From: Microplitis mediator
Taxonomy: Eukaryota > Arthropoda > Insecta > Hymenoptera > Braconidae
NCBI RefSeq assembly: GCF_029852145.1
Contig: NC_079971.1
Location: forward strand, 22,257,563-22,321,562
Direction of reading: 5' to 3'
Length of the DNA: 64,000 nt
Shown: positions 49,024 to 60,602 of the stretch, in pieces
How positions within the stretch are numbered: the first letter of the stretch is position 1
Layout of the letters: every line of letters starts with the position of its first letter
Made by a program: the position numbers and the translations under genes
The notes under the pieces: generated by a model
What the model was told of the DNA's origin: nothing
The model's input: the letters and a program-made list of their open reading frames with translations, nothing else
The model's database searches: none

Positions 49024-49683
49024 ATGACTGAGACATCTGTATCTCCAGCTCCAGTTGAAGAGAAAGCTCCGGCAAAGGTCGACTCGCCTAAAAAAGCTGC
49101 TGCCAAGAAACCAGCAACGAAGGCAACTCATCCAAGTGCTGCAGACATGGTCATTGCTGCCATCAAATCTCTTGGTGAACGTGGGGGATCATCTCTTCAG
49201 GCCATCAAGAAGTATATCGCTGCAACCTACAAGGTTGACGTTGAAAGGCAAGCACCGTTCATCAAGAAGTTCCTCAAGGCCGCCGTCATCAAGGGAACTC
49301 TGGTTCAAACCAAAGGAAAAGGCGCTTCTGGATCATTCAAACTTCCAGTTGAAAAAGCTGCACCTAAACCTAAAGCTGCCGCGAAGAAACCCGCTGCTGC
49401 AAAGAAACCTGCAGCTGCCAAAAAACCAGCAGCCAAGAAAGCAACCGGTGAAGCCAAAGCTGTCAAGAAGCCTGCATCGCCCAAAAAAGCACCAGCTAAA
49501 AAATCTGAGCCCAAGAAACCAGCCGCCAAAGCACCAGCCAAAACTAAAGCTGCTGCTTCTCCAAAAGCCAAGAAAGCTGCCAAGGCTCCAACAGCTAAAC
49601 CTAAGTCACCTAAGCCCAAGAAAGTTGCAGCTCTAAAAGCACCTAAACCTGCAGCTAGGAAAGCACCTGCAGTCAGAAATTAA
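49024..49683 (+). CDS. H1: Linker histone H1 (unit 2), 219 aa
   Basis: Second H1 copy. The start is the ATG at 49024, matching the first copy; an in-frame extension back to 48982 has no ATG. The globular domain is at about residues 34-108, then a lysine/alanine/proline tail with KKPAAAKK repeats. Relative to copy 1 the N-terminal linker is shorter and the tail is reshuffled, so the copies are less homogenised than the core histones. Stem-loop 37 bases after the stop. Confidence 0.98.
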   Translation: MTETSVSPAPVEEKAPAKVDSPKKAAAKKPATKATHPSAADMVIAAIKSLGERGGSSLQAIKKYIAATYKVDVERQAPFIKKFLKAAVIKGTLVQTKGKGASGSFKLPVEKAAPKPKAAAKKPAAAKKPAAAKKPAAKKATGEAKAVKKPASPKKAPAKKSEPKKPAAKAPAKTKAAASPKAKKAAKAPTAKPKSPKPKKVAALKAPKPAARKAPAVRN

Positions 49684-49720
49684 ATACTCAATCCACTTAT
49701 ATAAACATTTAAAAACAAAC

Positions 49721-49736
49721 GGCCCTTTTCAGGGCC
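49721..49736 (+). terminator. Histone mRNA 3' stem-loop (H1, unit 2)
   Basis: GGCCCTTTTCAGGGCC, followed by AACCAAATTTTTC and AAACGTAAAGAACTC. Confidence 0.95.
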
Positions 49737-50875
49737 AACCAAATTTTTCAAAACGTAAAGAACTCTTTGGGATTTCAAAATAGTTCAAGATATTGATCAC
49801 CCACGATCTTCCTCTGTTGACCCTTAATAATTACAATTCCTAAATAATCTTCCGACCATTACGTGGGTGTCCATGTAAATTTTGATAATTTTACTCGTCT
49901 CCTTAGACAAGTTACCAATTTTTCTAATTACTTCGATTCAGACTTTTAGTTTTTTATTATTTATACTTTTAGGTCTGTTACAATTCAATTCCTTGCCATA
50001 AATTTCCACCTCGATCGCTTCATACTTCCACCGAAATTATTTATACTAATTATATTCAAAACGGTAAATAATTGTTAAAGAAAAATGAATCTGCTTCAGT
50101 AATTTAAAATTAATAAATTAAAAACCAGTAATTAGTAGAATGTAGATTTGGAATATAAGATAGAAGTTTCATTTGTGGCCACTGCTTCATTATTGGAGAT
50201 ATAATACTTTATTAAAAAAATTTATATATTGTTGCGTATTTTCCAAATTATTTTATTCAAAATTTCTAAGTGGTTAAAACTGCCTCTAAAGTGGCCAGAA
50301 ACGATACTTTTCCTCACAAGCGGAAAAACCACCGGCTGAGAGCTTCTTCCTAGTAACGTCAGAGAGATTGACCAATGCGAAAATTGGTAGAAGTCGCAGA
50401 TAATTTTTCAGCCAATGAGAAAATTCCAGTAGCAACTGAAATCTTCAGCCAATGAATGCGTTTCATGTCGCAGCTCTTTTAAGTAATTTTGGAACTAATC
50501 AATTTGAATTATGGATTTTATTATTGGCTGAAATTTCGCGCGCAGCGGTCGACATCGGCAAGTGCTGCCGACCTACTGGTGAGGCGCGGCGTTCTCAGGT
50601 GGTGGCGAGAGTGAATGCTTTGACTGAACAGAATGTAATTTTCGATTTATTTATAAATCAATGAAATTAATAGATACCAGGAGTTATTAAAAGATCGAGT
50701 CAGGATTTTTTTCATTGCCTTGGAACAGATCATAGGTGTTAAGATTAGGTAGTCAGGTCGAGATGCAAGTATTGGAGAAATCGAAAAATTATTGTTTAAT
50801 TATTGTTAAATTACAATTACAATGGGATTAAAAATCTGATAACTTGATTAATTTTTTACGTGTGAAAAATTTGGT
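49737..50875. other. H1-H4 spacer, unit 2
   Basis: No gene is supported. 50280-50620 is less AT-rich, contains repeated CCAATG words (50373, 50413, 50449) and a GCGCGCAGCG patch near 50537. It looks more like a promoter than spacer, but nothing is downstream of it except the antisense H4 3' end. The 70-codon frame at 50452 lacks any recognisable feature. Confidence 0.5.
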
Positions 50876-50891
50876 GGCCCTGAAAAGGGCC
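50876..50891 (-). terminator. Histone mRNA 3' stem-loop (H4, unit 2)
   Basis: The standard hairpin on the minus strand, 39 bases past the stop. Confidence 0.95.
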
Positions 50892-50930
50892 GTTTGGTTC
50901 AATTGATATTTGCTGAGTCGAATGATGAAA

Positions 50931-51979
<1,049 letters not shown>

Positions 51980-52012
51980 GTTATCCCAACTTCAAAAACT
52001 TACAAACCAAAC

Positions 52013-52028
52013 GGCCCTTTTCAGGGCC
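52013..52028 (+). terminator. Histone mRNA 3' stem-loop (H3, unit 2)
   Basis: GGCCCTTTTCAGGGCC, followed by ATCAAATTTTTC and the purine-rich CTAAGAAAATC. Confidence 0.95.
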
Positions 52029-53264
52029 ATCAAATTTTTCAAACTAAGAAAATCAAACTCGTTTCTAATTTATTTTATTAACTTGAATTAAATATATAAT
52101 TAATTAATTAATTATGAATTAATTCACCATATCCATTGTCATCTACCCAACTATACTAAATACAATTGAATTCAACCGAATGAAAATGACTAATTACGAG
52201 GCTCCTTTTTTATGAGAATTTTTTCTTTTTTCACCCTTATTTCTATTTCTATAGATTAAGGTTCAATGTCTTCATATTAAATTGAAAACCCGATTGCCGA
52301 TCACTACATATAGTCATTTATACGACTTCATAATTACCTCCATTAAAAATCCATGGACTGGTTAACTACCAAATTGTTTTATTTGAACCAATAATTGTGT
52401 TATTTGTTCTCGGATTAATTTCAGCATAAAAGCATGCGATCTATTAGCTGACTATCGCAATAATTAAAAATTTTTGAGGATTTAATTAATAATTAAATTT
52501 CAGTAATAAATTGATTATTTTCTGAATCCCAAAAATTATAGGATGACAATTAACGGTAACAATAATTATAATTTTTTATTAGCAAAGTGGATCCATTTTG
52601 TAACCGAAAAAATTCATTTCCGTTATTTGTAATTGACCCTCATTACGGCCACGCATCTGAAATAATAAGACATAAATAATTATCTAGTGCCAGAATTGAC
52701 AGGTAGAAAAAGCTGTGCCAAATTTGGTTTATTGATTGAAAATTTTGCAGAGGAACCCCGGTAATCTGAAAAAAATAGACCCGGAGAAAAACGATCCATT
52801 AAAAATTGATTTCGGAAAAAATAATATTTTTAGAAGGTGATTTATCTTTTTTTTTGGATTAATCTTCCAATTTATAGAAAATGTGTGAAGTTGACCCAAA
52901 ATGTTAAATTGATCCAAATGTGTCCAGTTTAAATCCGCAGAAACTGTGTTTCTTCCACAATAGTATAGTGTACAACAAGTGCGAGAAGTTGTCGATTGCG
53001 AATTTGAACGCACGAGCGAAAGGAGTAATCGATAACGTTGCACATACTATTTTGTATTATAAATGTGGCGATATACGTGGGCACAAAATCGAGGTCCAGG
53101 GGCGGAGCCCCCTCCCTCTCCCAGTCCTTAAAAACAAGTAAAAAGTTAGAAACAAAGAAACAAATTTATATCACACAATAAATGCAGAGTAATTAATATT
53201 CATTAAATATAACTTCTATAGATAATGAACTTGAATAAGATTCTTTCGTTTTAAAAAATTTGGT
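52029..53264. other. Spacer between H3 and H2A, unit 2
   Basis: AT-rich to about 52680; then an unrecognised segment. 52915-53150 is GC-richer with a 73-codon frame (YYKCGDIRGHK) and ends in GGGGCGGAGCCCCCTCCC, a short inverted GC patch. It could be a fragment of a mobile element; no family is recognised. Confidence 0.45.
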
Positions 53265-53280
53265 GGCCCTGAAAAGGGCC
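53265..53280 (-). terminator. Histone mRNA 3' stem-loop (H2A, unit 2)
   Basis: The standard hairpin on the minus strand; the purine-rich AAACGAAAGAATC lies beyond it as in unit 1. Confidence 0.95.
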
Positions 53281-53312
53281 GTTTTGTTTTTTTATTTCAA
53301 TTCATGTGCAAT

Positions 53313-53690
53313 TTATGAGCTGCTTTTTTCGGTTTTCTTGGGCAACAAGACAGCTTGGATGTTGGGTAAGACTCCACCTTGAGCGATGGTGACTCCTGAG
53401 AGAAGTTTGTTCAACTCTTCGTCGTTACGGATGGCCAATTGGAGATGACGTGGGATGATACGAGTCTTCTTGTTGTCACGAGCAGCGTTGCCTGCCAACT
53501 CGAGAACTTCAGCGGCCAAGTATTCCATGACAGCTGCGAGGTAGACTGGAGCACCAGCACCAACACGTTCTGCGTAATTTCCTTTACGCAACATACGATG
53601 GATACGACCGACTGGGAACTGGAGTCCAGCACGGCTTGAACGGGTCTTTGACTTTCCCTTTACTTTGCCTCCTTTACCGCGACCAGACAT
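53313..53690 (-). CDS. H2A: Histone H2A (unit 2), 125 aa
   Basis: Protein identical to the unit 1 H2A but on the opposite strand relative to the rest of the unit. The start is the ATG at 53690, matching copy 1; the 11-codon upstream extension is leader sequence. Intronless with stem-loop. Divergent from H2B across 378 bp. Confidence 0.99.
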   Translation of the reverse strand: MSGRGKGGKVKGKSKTRSSRAGLQFPVGRIHRMLRKGNYAERVGAGAPVYLAAVMEYLAAEVLELAGNAARDNKKTRIIPRHLQLAIRNDEELNKLLSGVTIAQGGVLPNIQAVLLPKKTEKSSS

Positions 53691-54068
53691 GATGATAAGT
53701 TTTGAGGTTAAAAAACGTGACACAAGTGAGCAGAGCGAACTCTAGGTTTGTAATACAAGATGGCGCCGAAAAAACGAGGGTTATCAACTTTTCATCGGGA
53801 TCTGCGGCCCAATCTGGAACGAGTTTCTATCCCCTCCACCACCTCTGCGCTTTCATTGGCTCGCAGGTCCCGATTTTATTACTATTGTTATTATTTTTAA
53901 GCCGTCGGTACCAGCGCACCAATAAGATTACGTCCATCCCCTCCACTTGCTTTTACGCAATTTTATTGGCCTCGCAGTTACCGATTCAAAAGTTATGCTA
54001 TCACCTCGAAAAAAAATTTTTGGCACAGTCCGACTACTCTCTAATAGTCAATCTATCGCTCCGTCATC
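53691..54068. promoter_or_regulatory. Divergent H2A/H2B promoter, unit 2 (inverted)
   Basis: Reverse complement of the unit 1 promoter, with the CCAAT boxes kept and the GGCGCCATCTTGT motif (minus strand, 53755-53767) again upstream of H2A. Confidence 0.8.
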
Positions 54069-54443
54069 ATGCCTCCGAAAGCAAGTGGTAAAGCCGTCAA
54101 GAAGTCTGGTAAAGCCCAGAAAAACATCACCAAGAGTGACAAGAAAGGACGCAAGAAGAAGCGTAAGGAAAGTTACGCTATCTACATCTACAAAGTATTG
54201 AAACAAGTTCATCCAGACACTGGAGTCTCAAGTAAAGCCATGAGCATCATGAACAGTTTCGTCAACGACATCTTCGAGCGTATCGCTGCCGAAGCTTCAA
54301 GACTTGCGCACTACAACAAGAGGTCAACCATCACCTCCCGGGAGATCCAAACTGCAGTTCGTCTTCTGCTTCCTGGTGAATTGGCCAAGCACGCAGTCAG
54401 TGAAGGAACCAAAGCTGTCACCAAATACACCAGCTCCAAATAA
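54069..54443 (+). CDS. H2B: Histone H2B (unit 2), 124 aa
   Basis: Protein identical to the unit 1 H2B, in inverted orientation relative to it. Last gene of the cluster in this window. Intronless; stem-loop 36 bases after the stop. Confidence 0.99.
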   Translation: MPPKASGKAVKKSGKAQKNITKSDKKGRKKKRKESYAIYIYKVLKQVHPDTGVSSKAMSIMNSFVNDIFERIAAEASRLAHYNKRSTITSREIQTAVRLLLPGELAKHAVSEGTKAVTKYTSSK

Positions 54444-54479
54444 ATTTCCTGATCCAAATCATTAAATCATTAACCAAAC

Positions 54480-54495
54480 GGCCCTTTTCAGGGCC
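54480..54495 (+). terminator. Histone mRNA 3' stem-loop (H2B, unit 2)
   Basis: GGCCCTTTTCAGGGCC, followed by ACCAAATTTTTTAAAACGTATA as in the H2B gene of unit 1. Confidence 0.95.
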
Positions 54496-54639
54496 ACCAA
54501 ATTTTTTAAAACGTATATTTTTCTCAAGTTTAATTAAAAATATCATTAGTTATTAAAATATCATTAAAAATAACATATATAATTCAAAATCCATACAGTC
54601 GAATTCTAATAAGTTCAACGTTTTTTATTAGAAATGTCT

Positions 54640-54850
54640 GCTAGGAATTTTTTTCGTTTCTGGGAACTCAGGTACCCGCAGTTTCCGATGTGGAATCCCT
54701 ATATAAAAATCCTGGTATCCATAGTTTGCTATATGGAATTCCTATATAGGAATCCAGGTGTCCATACTTTTCGATATGAATTCTTACGTAAATCCGTACT
54801 TTCCTATGTTGATGCCCATGTATCCTTATGCCAATCCATAGTTTCCAAAA
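54640..54850. repeat. 'GGAATCCAGGTACCC' repeat fragment
   Basis: Short array of AATCC/GGATT words (GGAACTCAGGTACCCGCAGT, GGAATCCAGGTGTCC) related to the arms of the foldback complex at 23018-26352. Confidence 0.65.
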
Positions 54851-55766
54851 AAGAACTGTTACTGCAACAGGACCTTGTCCTGTGGCAGCCACAGGAATAC
54901 TCCTGTTGCAGTCACAGGAATATTTCTGTTGCAGCCACAGGAGTATTCCTGTTGCAGCCGCGAGTCTACTTCTCTTGTAGCCGCGAGTCTACTTCTCTTG
55001 CAGCCATAGGAATATTCCTGTTGCATCCACAGGAATAGTCTTGAATTCATAATGAGTATAATATATAAATTTAACTATATATATTAATAGGGAAAGGGGG
55101 GGCGGCAAAATGGGTCCCCCAAAATTTTTAACATTAAAAGTGTTGGGGCGGGGGTAAAATGGGCTGCCTAGACTTCGAAAACCTAAGAATATTTTTTAAC
55201 CAAACGGGTCCCTAAAATTTTTTTAACAAAAATGATTAAAGAATTATGATAATAGGCAAACTGGGTCACGACTTCAACAGCATTACTAACTAAAATTCAA
55301 TTTTTTCGAATTAATCGAATAGTAATCCAACAGAAAACTTTGAATCTAGTTATTTTAAGGTCCAAGTCGTCACTATCAACTCTTTTCTCTATTAAATACA
55401 TAGTAAAAATTTTCAAAACATAAAACAAGCGAGAAAAATACATTGAGTTTTGTTGGGGGCCCGTTTTACCCAACTATTCAGGATTTTTTTATTTTGATAG
55501 ACACAGTAAGATAACACCAAAATCTCAGCAGAACGAAAAAAAAAGTGAACCAAACTGAAAAACTTACATTATAAAAATTTTAGGGGAACCATTTTGCCTC
55601 AGTGGCCCATTTTGCTCTTCCTCCCTTCCCCTATTTATATATCTATTTAAATTTATATATTATACTCATTATGAATTCAAGACTATTCCTGTGGCTGCAA
55701 CAGGAATAATCTTGTGGCTGCAACAGGACTTTTCTGTTGTAGCAACAGTTCTTTTTTTTCCGTGTA
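54847..55766. mobile_element. Foldback element with CAACAGGA minisatellite arms, split by a nested element
   Basis: The right end is TTTTTTTTCCGTGTA; the left end has lost the TACACGG terminus but keeps AAAAAAGAACTGTT, mirrored by AACAGTTCTTTTTTTT. Both arms are arrays of CAGCCACAGGAATA / CCTGTTGCAG words, and inside these TTGAATTCATAATGAGTATA is mirrored exactly. Another TIR element (55088-55633) occupies the centre. Frames here are repeat-derived. Confidence 0.8.
55088..55633. mobile_element. Nested TIR element of the 'GGGGCAAAATGGG' type
   Basis: TAGGGAAAGGGGGGGCGGCA at the left is mirrored by CTTCCTCCCTTCCCCTA at the right. Internal motifs GGGCAAAATGGG, GGCCCATTTTGC and CCGTTTTACCC occur in both directions. 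Same family as the split element at 34081-36927. Confidence 0.7.
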
Positions 55767-55929
55767 CGTATATGAACAATCATATAATCGACATTGTTCT
55801 TTTTTTGTAATAATAATTCCTCATAGAATGTCTGGAGATAAGTAAACAAATCAATTAAGCTTAATAGTTGAAAGGTCAATTATTAATCGAAAATATATAT
55901 GTATATATAAATTTAATATATATGAGTAT

Positions 55930-56951
55930 TAGGGTGATCCAAAAAATAACAAATTTTTTTTTTTTTCTTGCAAACAGGTTCAAAAGTTTCATTTAGATAA
56001 AAAATGACGCCTGTGAAAATTAGAGCTCTTAATATTAACATTAAGAGGTTCCTCATCGCACTTTTCTATTTCCCATAAGAATAACATGGGAAAAATTTTT
56101 TTTACGTCTTCTAATTTTTATAAGTAGCTAACGATGCGTCATGGGAATAAATGGCAGGCATATTTTTGTAGGGAATTGAATGCTCTACAAAAAAAGATTC
56201 TTATCATTTTTTGAGGAATCTATTTGTTCAAAAGTTATTTGAGGTTGAAGTCGAATTCATATTAAATTTTGAGATTTTCTACTTTTCCGGCGAAACTATC
56301 AGACTTATTACAAAATGTCATTAGACCTTTTTTGTAGACAATTTTATTCCCTAAAAGTTATTTCAAATAAAGTTTTTTCGAATTCCGCATTGTTTTCTAG
56401 TTATTTTTATTTTAATGTCATGCTCATAAAAAAATAGTCTTCTGATCGATTTTAAGAGCTTGACATTAAAATAAAAATAATTAGAAAACAATGCGGAATT
56501 CGAAAAAACTTTATTCAAAATAACTTTTAGGAAATAAAATTGTCTACAAAAAAGGTCTGATGATATTTTGTAATAAGTCTGATAGTTTCGCCGGAAAAGT
56601 AGAAAATCTTAAAATTTAATATGAATTCGACTTCAACCTCAAATAACTTTTGAACAAATAGATTCCTCAAAAAATGATAAGAATCTTTTTTTGTAGAGCA
56701 TTCAATTCCCTACAAAAATATGCCTGCCATTTATTCCTATGACGCATCGTTAGCTACTTATAAAAATCAGAAGACGTAAAAAAAATTTTTCCCATGTTAT
56801 TCTTATGGGAAATAGAAAAGTGCGATGAGGAACCTCTTAATGTTAATATTAAGAGCTCTAATTTTCACAGGCGTCTTTTTTTATCTAAATGAAACGTTTG
56901 AACCTGTTTGGAAGAAAAAAAAAAAAATTTGTTATTTTTTGGATCACCCTA
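55930..56951. mobile_element. 1-kb foldback (palindromic) element, copy 2
   Basis: Same termini (TAGGGTGATCCAAAAAATAA and complement), length (1022 bp) and full-length palindrome as the element at 278-1298. It is flanked by a perfect 8-bp duplication ATGAGTAT (55922-55929, 56952-56959). The duplication size matches hAT, P or Merlin-type transposition. Non-coding. Confidence 0.95.
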
Positions 56952-57320
56952 ATGAGTATATACTATATAGGTAAATAAAGTTTTTTCCCTTCATTTTTTA
57001 ACGAAGTCGTACATCGACGTTTAACCCTGAAACTGATCGATCGCTTCCATATTGAACTGACGACCACCTAAGTGATAGTAATTAATTTTATTATAGCAGT
57101 AAACATTAATAATATTATTGTCTTATATTAATAATCGGACAGTCAATAAAACAAGACAAAAAATGAACGTAATGGCTAAAAATATTATGAATCAATTAGT
57201 TGTTGGCTAGAAATTTACGATAAAGTTTCATGCTGACAAAGTAATAAACTCTAATTATTATAATAATTCGTTGTTTTTGACATTTCCCTTTCCAAAAAAA
57301 CAATTGTCTTTCGAGAATAA

Positions 57321-57569
57321 TATAAATACTCGGGATTTCTTGTCATCAAGTAACTTCTTGACAAACTCTCGTTCTGTACACATCGTCAGTTGTAATATTT
57401 ATTTAATTATCGATAACCTAAAGATAATCATTGCTAAGCATAATTAAAAATTTTGTTATTCATTGTTATATATTTTAAAAATAAAAATTTATTACTAACG
57501 TAATTAACAATAAAAGTTCATCAGGCAAATTTGTTACGACGTATTTCATCAGCTTTTAAGGAAATCCTG
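57321..57569 (+). promoter_or_regulatory. Candidate promoter and 5' untranslated exon of the Gag-like gene
   Basis: TATAAAT at 57321-57327 is followed about 24 bases later by TCATCA, a possible start, and by a second initiator-like TCAGTTG near 57386. A strong donor CCTG|GTAAGTTT lies after 57569. It would pair with the acceptor TTTATTTACAG ending at 58707, just upstream of the Gag-like frame. Transcription is inferred, not shown. Confidence 0.45.
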
Positions 57570-58452
57570 GTAAGTTTTAAATTATTTTTTATTATTAACA
57601 CATACGAATACATATTTAGGAGTGGGAGGGGCCAAATGGGGTACACAGTAAAAAATTTTGTGTATCTGTGTTAAAAACCGTCCGTGTTAAATTTTTTGTG
57701 TTGATTATTTTGTGTCAAATCAATACGATTCTCTGTGTTACTCTAAAATTTCTAATCGATCTACTATTCAACACTTTATAAGTGTTACCTAGTTAAAAAT
57801 AGTAGTTTATCTATCGAGTGCGATCGTGTTTAAGACGCGAGTGTGAAGATTGGTGCCGGAGCCGAAGGCGAGGGTACCAACACACGAGCGTCTTAGACTC
57901 GATTGTACTAGATAAATTCATTAGTTTTTGTGACAGATATTTGAAATTTACTATATTTAGTGCCTATAAATGGCAGATTATAAATCCGCGTTTATTTATT
58001 TGGTAAGATTGTTTTGAGTATTTGTTGAAAATTAGAGAGAAGTCGGTGAGTGGACGAATTAAAATGATGATAAATTTTGTCACAAGATGGCTCGTTAAGT
58101 TACTTCGATATTTTTTGGTCGTTTGCTATCGCCCATGTAACCAAAAAATATTTTTTGATCCGATAATGACGTCACTATTAGAACGATTAGGTATCTTTTT
58201 TACCAGCTGTATCTTATCTAATATTTTTAGCTGCCGGCTATAGGCGCTAAATGTCGTAGATTTCAAGTGTCTGTCGCAAAAAAAAAATAATTAAAAAATT
58301 GCATCAGTAGCTTTTGTACTTTTCCACATGCGCATAGTTTTTTTTTTTTATTTTTTTTCCGTAATTGATTTGTTTATAAAAAAATTCAAAAATTGTTACA
58401 CTGAATGTATTCTCACGGTTTTACCTTAGAAATTTTAATAAATTAATTTTTA
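57570..58452. other. Putative 5' UTR intron, first part
   Basis: Includes a GGGGCCAAATGGGGTAC fragment near 57630, a 90-bp inverted motif (GTGTTTAAGACGCGAGTGT near 57826 mirrored near 57882, around GGAGCCGAAGGCGAGGG) and a 'CTGAAGTTAGC' family fragment at 58260-58370. No gene. Confidence 0.5.
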
Positions 58453-58530
58453 ATTGGGTGCGTAGCGTAGTAGTTAAAGCGTTAGTCTTTTGTGCCAAGG
58501 GTCCCGGGTTCTAGTCCCACTTAAAGCGGT
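58453..58530 (+). repeat. tRNA-derived SINE head or tRNA relic
   Basis: GGGTGCGTAGCGTAGTAGTT with a box-A-like start, then GGGTCCCGGGTTCTAGTCCC with a near-consensus box B. The length fits a tRNA, but the arms do not pair well enough for a functional gene; a SINE head is more likely. Confidence 0.45.
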
Positions 58531-58809
58531 CATTGATAAATCTGTCATTTTTCTCGAGGTAAAAATTTCTGATTCGATTAAAAATTTAAAATGATAAAAA
58601 TTAGTATTTCTATTATTCAACAAATAATTAATTTTATTGCTAAGACTTGAAAACTTGTTCTAACAGTGATTATCAACATGATAAAAATTTTTGCTTTTTA
58701 TTTACAGGTTCAAAAAAATTAATATCGTCAACAAATAGACAATTTGGCTAATTAATAATTAAAAATAATAAAATTAATCAAAGAAATTATTTAATAAATA
58801 TCAATAGAA

Positions 58810-60057
58810 ATGATTAATGAATTGCCATCAATAGACAATTCTCTGATTGATGTACACGATAGTATACTAGAACTTCGTGCTGAACTGGAACGTGTTAAAT
58901 TAGAGACCAAACAGGAAGCTATGAATTTAAGAAAAAAAAATCAATCACGATTTATTCCAAACGTTGATTTTAATACGGAAGTATTAAAACCAACTTGCGA
59001 TAATTTTATTGATGACAATGATGGAAATAACAATAATCTTGATACTAATAAACTGGATTACAAAATTTTTTTTAGTACAATACCAGATTTTGACGGTTCT
59101 ATTAATGGCTATCCCATAAATTATTTTATAAAATCATGTGAAGACACTAAAAAATATTTGTCGCCATCAATTGATGAGAAATTTATAATAAGAGTTTTAA
59201 AATCTAAACTCAAAGGTAAACCATTGGAACGTATGAGCTGTTTTGATATTGGGACAATTGATGAGTTTATAAAATTAATAAAATTACATTTTCGTCCGAG
59301 TAAAAATTTTTCAAAGTGGCTGAGTGAGTTCAATGATTTTGAACAGAAACCAGATGAGCGTGTTGTGGATTACGGTTATCGTATTCGTAAACATTTAGAA
59401 GATACATTAGCGGAAGTTGAAGAAAATGGAGGTGACAACAAACGTGAAAAAGAATTATTGGCTAAAGAATTTGCTACTCGATCATTTATTTCAGGGTTAC
59501 ATCCGGCTTTTTTATTATTTTTGAAAGATGATAAATTGACTGATTTTGCAACGGCCCATCAGTTAGCATTGAAAATTGAACGACAGTTGGGACAGTCTAA
59601 AAATGCCCAAAAAATATTTAAAGTCTTTGATCATAATAATTATTCTTTTAATACTTACAAAAATAAATGTTTCGATAATACTCAAAACCAAACATCTCAA
59701 GATGTTCAAGGTAACAATCCATATCGAATAAATACTATTAATAAGAAGGTAACTTTTGGTGGAAATGATTCCCAGATGACGGCTAATGGTTTAAGATTTG
59801 CGAAACATTGCAATTTTTGTAAGAGAAATAATCATAAGGTTGACAATGGTAAGAGTGTGGAAAAAACGCAAGAAGAAGATTTAAAAAAAAAAAGATATAT
59901 GCATAATAATACAAGCACAATTATATGTAAATATTGTAAAATGAAAGGTCATTTGATTACAAACTGTTTCAAGAAAATTAACGATGAAACTAAACAGGAC
60001 GGATTAAGCTTGAGTAAATCGAGCAGTTCCAATTCGGAAAACATATTGTTTGAGTAA
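58810..60057 (+). CDS. Gag-like protein (probable domesticated Ty3/Gypsy-type gag), 415 aa
   Basis: Single intact frame. Residues about 15-45 are a coiled coil. About 88-235 resemble the capsid region of Gypsy-type Gag (IPDFDGSINGYPINYFIKSC, then FRPSKNFSKWLSEF and RVVDYGYRIRK). A CCHC zinc knuckle stands at 373-386 (C-X2-C-X4-H-X4-C), and a degenerate one at 334-347 has its last cysteine replaced by glycine. The tail is serine-rich. In retroelements Gag forms the particle and binds RNA. No protease, reverse transcriptase or integrase follows, no LTR pair flanks it, and a spliced 5' exon with its own TATA box is plausible. AATAAA is at 60154-60159. A domesticated gene is the best reading; a relic that happens to be open is the alternative. 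Confidence 0.75.
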   Translation: MINELPSIDNSLIDVHDSILELRAELERVKLETKQEAMNLRKKNQSRFIPNVDFNTEVLKPTCDNFIDDNDGNNNNLDTNKLDYKIFFSTIPDFDGSINGYPINYFIKSCEDTKKYLSPSIDEKFIIRVLKSKLKGKPLERMSCFDIGTIDEFIKLIKLHFRPSKNFSKWLSEFNDFEQKPDERVVDYGYRIRKHLEDTLAEVEENGGDNKREKELLAKEFATRSFISGLHPAFLLFLKDDKLTDFATAHQLALKIERQLGQSKNAQKIFKVFDHNNYSFNTYKNKCFDNTQNQTSQDVQGNNPYRINTINKKVTFGGNDSQMTANGLRFAKHCNFCKRNNHKVDNGKSVEKTQEEDLKKKRYMHNNTSTIICKYCKMKGHLITNCFKKINDETKQDGLSLSKSSSSNSENILFE

Positions 60058-60153
60058 ATATCTGCTGTAATTTGTCAAACTTAATGTTAATGATATTATG
60101 ATCAGTTAAATTTTTTTATTATTGAATATTACATTACTATTTAAATAATTTTT

Positions 60154-60159
60154 AATAAA
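60154..60159 (+). terminator. Polyadenylation signal candidate
   Basis: AATAAA about 97 bases after the stop of the Gag-like frame. Confidence 0.5.
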
Positions 60160-60189
60160 ATTTATTAAGATAATCCTCATTTTATTGCA

Positions 60190-60385
60190 GTTGACATGGC
60201 AAAAGTCCCCACTCTATTGCAGTTGCTATGGCAATTAGTTCCCACTCTATCGCAGTTACTATAGCAACCAATGGAGTGGGGAGCGTTGCTATACTTACTG
60301 TGATAGAGTAGGGACTGTTGCCGTAGCAACTGCAATAGGGTAGGGAGCGTTGCTATAGCAACTGCGATAGAGTAGGAAATATCCT
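60190..60385. repeat. Inverted minisatellite (GCAACTGCRATAGAGTAGGGA)
   Basis: Words CCCACTCTATTGCAGTTGCTA on the left and TAGCAACTGCGATAGAGTAGG on the right repeat in opposite orientations, about three units per arm, meeting near 60280. Confidence 0.75.
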
Positions 60386-60602
60386 AACAAATTCTATTCT
60401 TTAGATAGTAATGCGATCAATGACAGAAAAATTGAATTTATCATAATTTCGTAGACGTCAGAATCTTAGTGCTCATAGTCTTGACTATTAAAGGCTATTA
60501 GCGATATATTTATGGTTTTCCTAAAAATTTATTCAATACATTTAATTATTGTCATATTTATATTGTAAGTTACATATTGTGATATAATATAACAAATTGA
60601 GA

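Noticed and set aside
57818..58243. Two short frames upstream of the Gag-like gene (62 and 73 codons)
   Set aside because: No recognisable domain; they lie in the putative 5' UTR intron among repeats.
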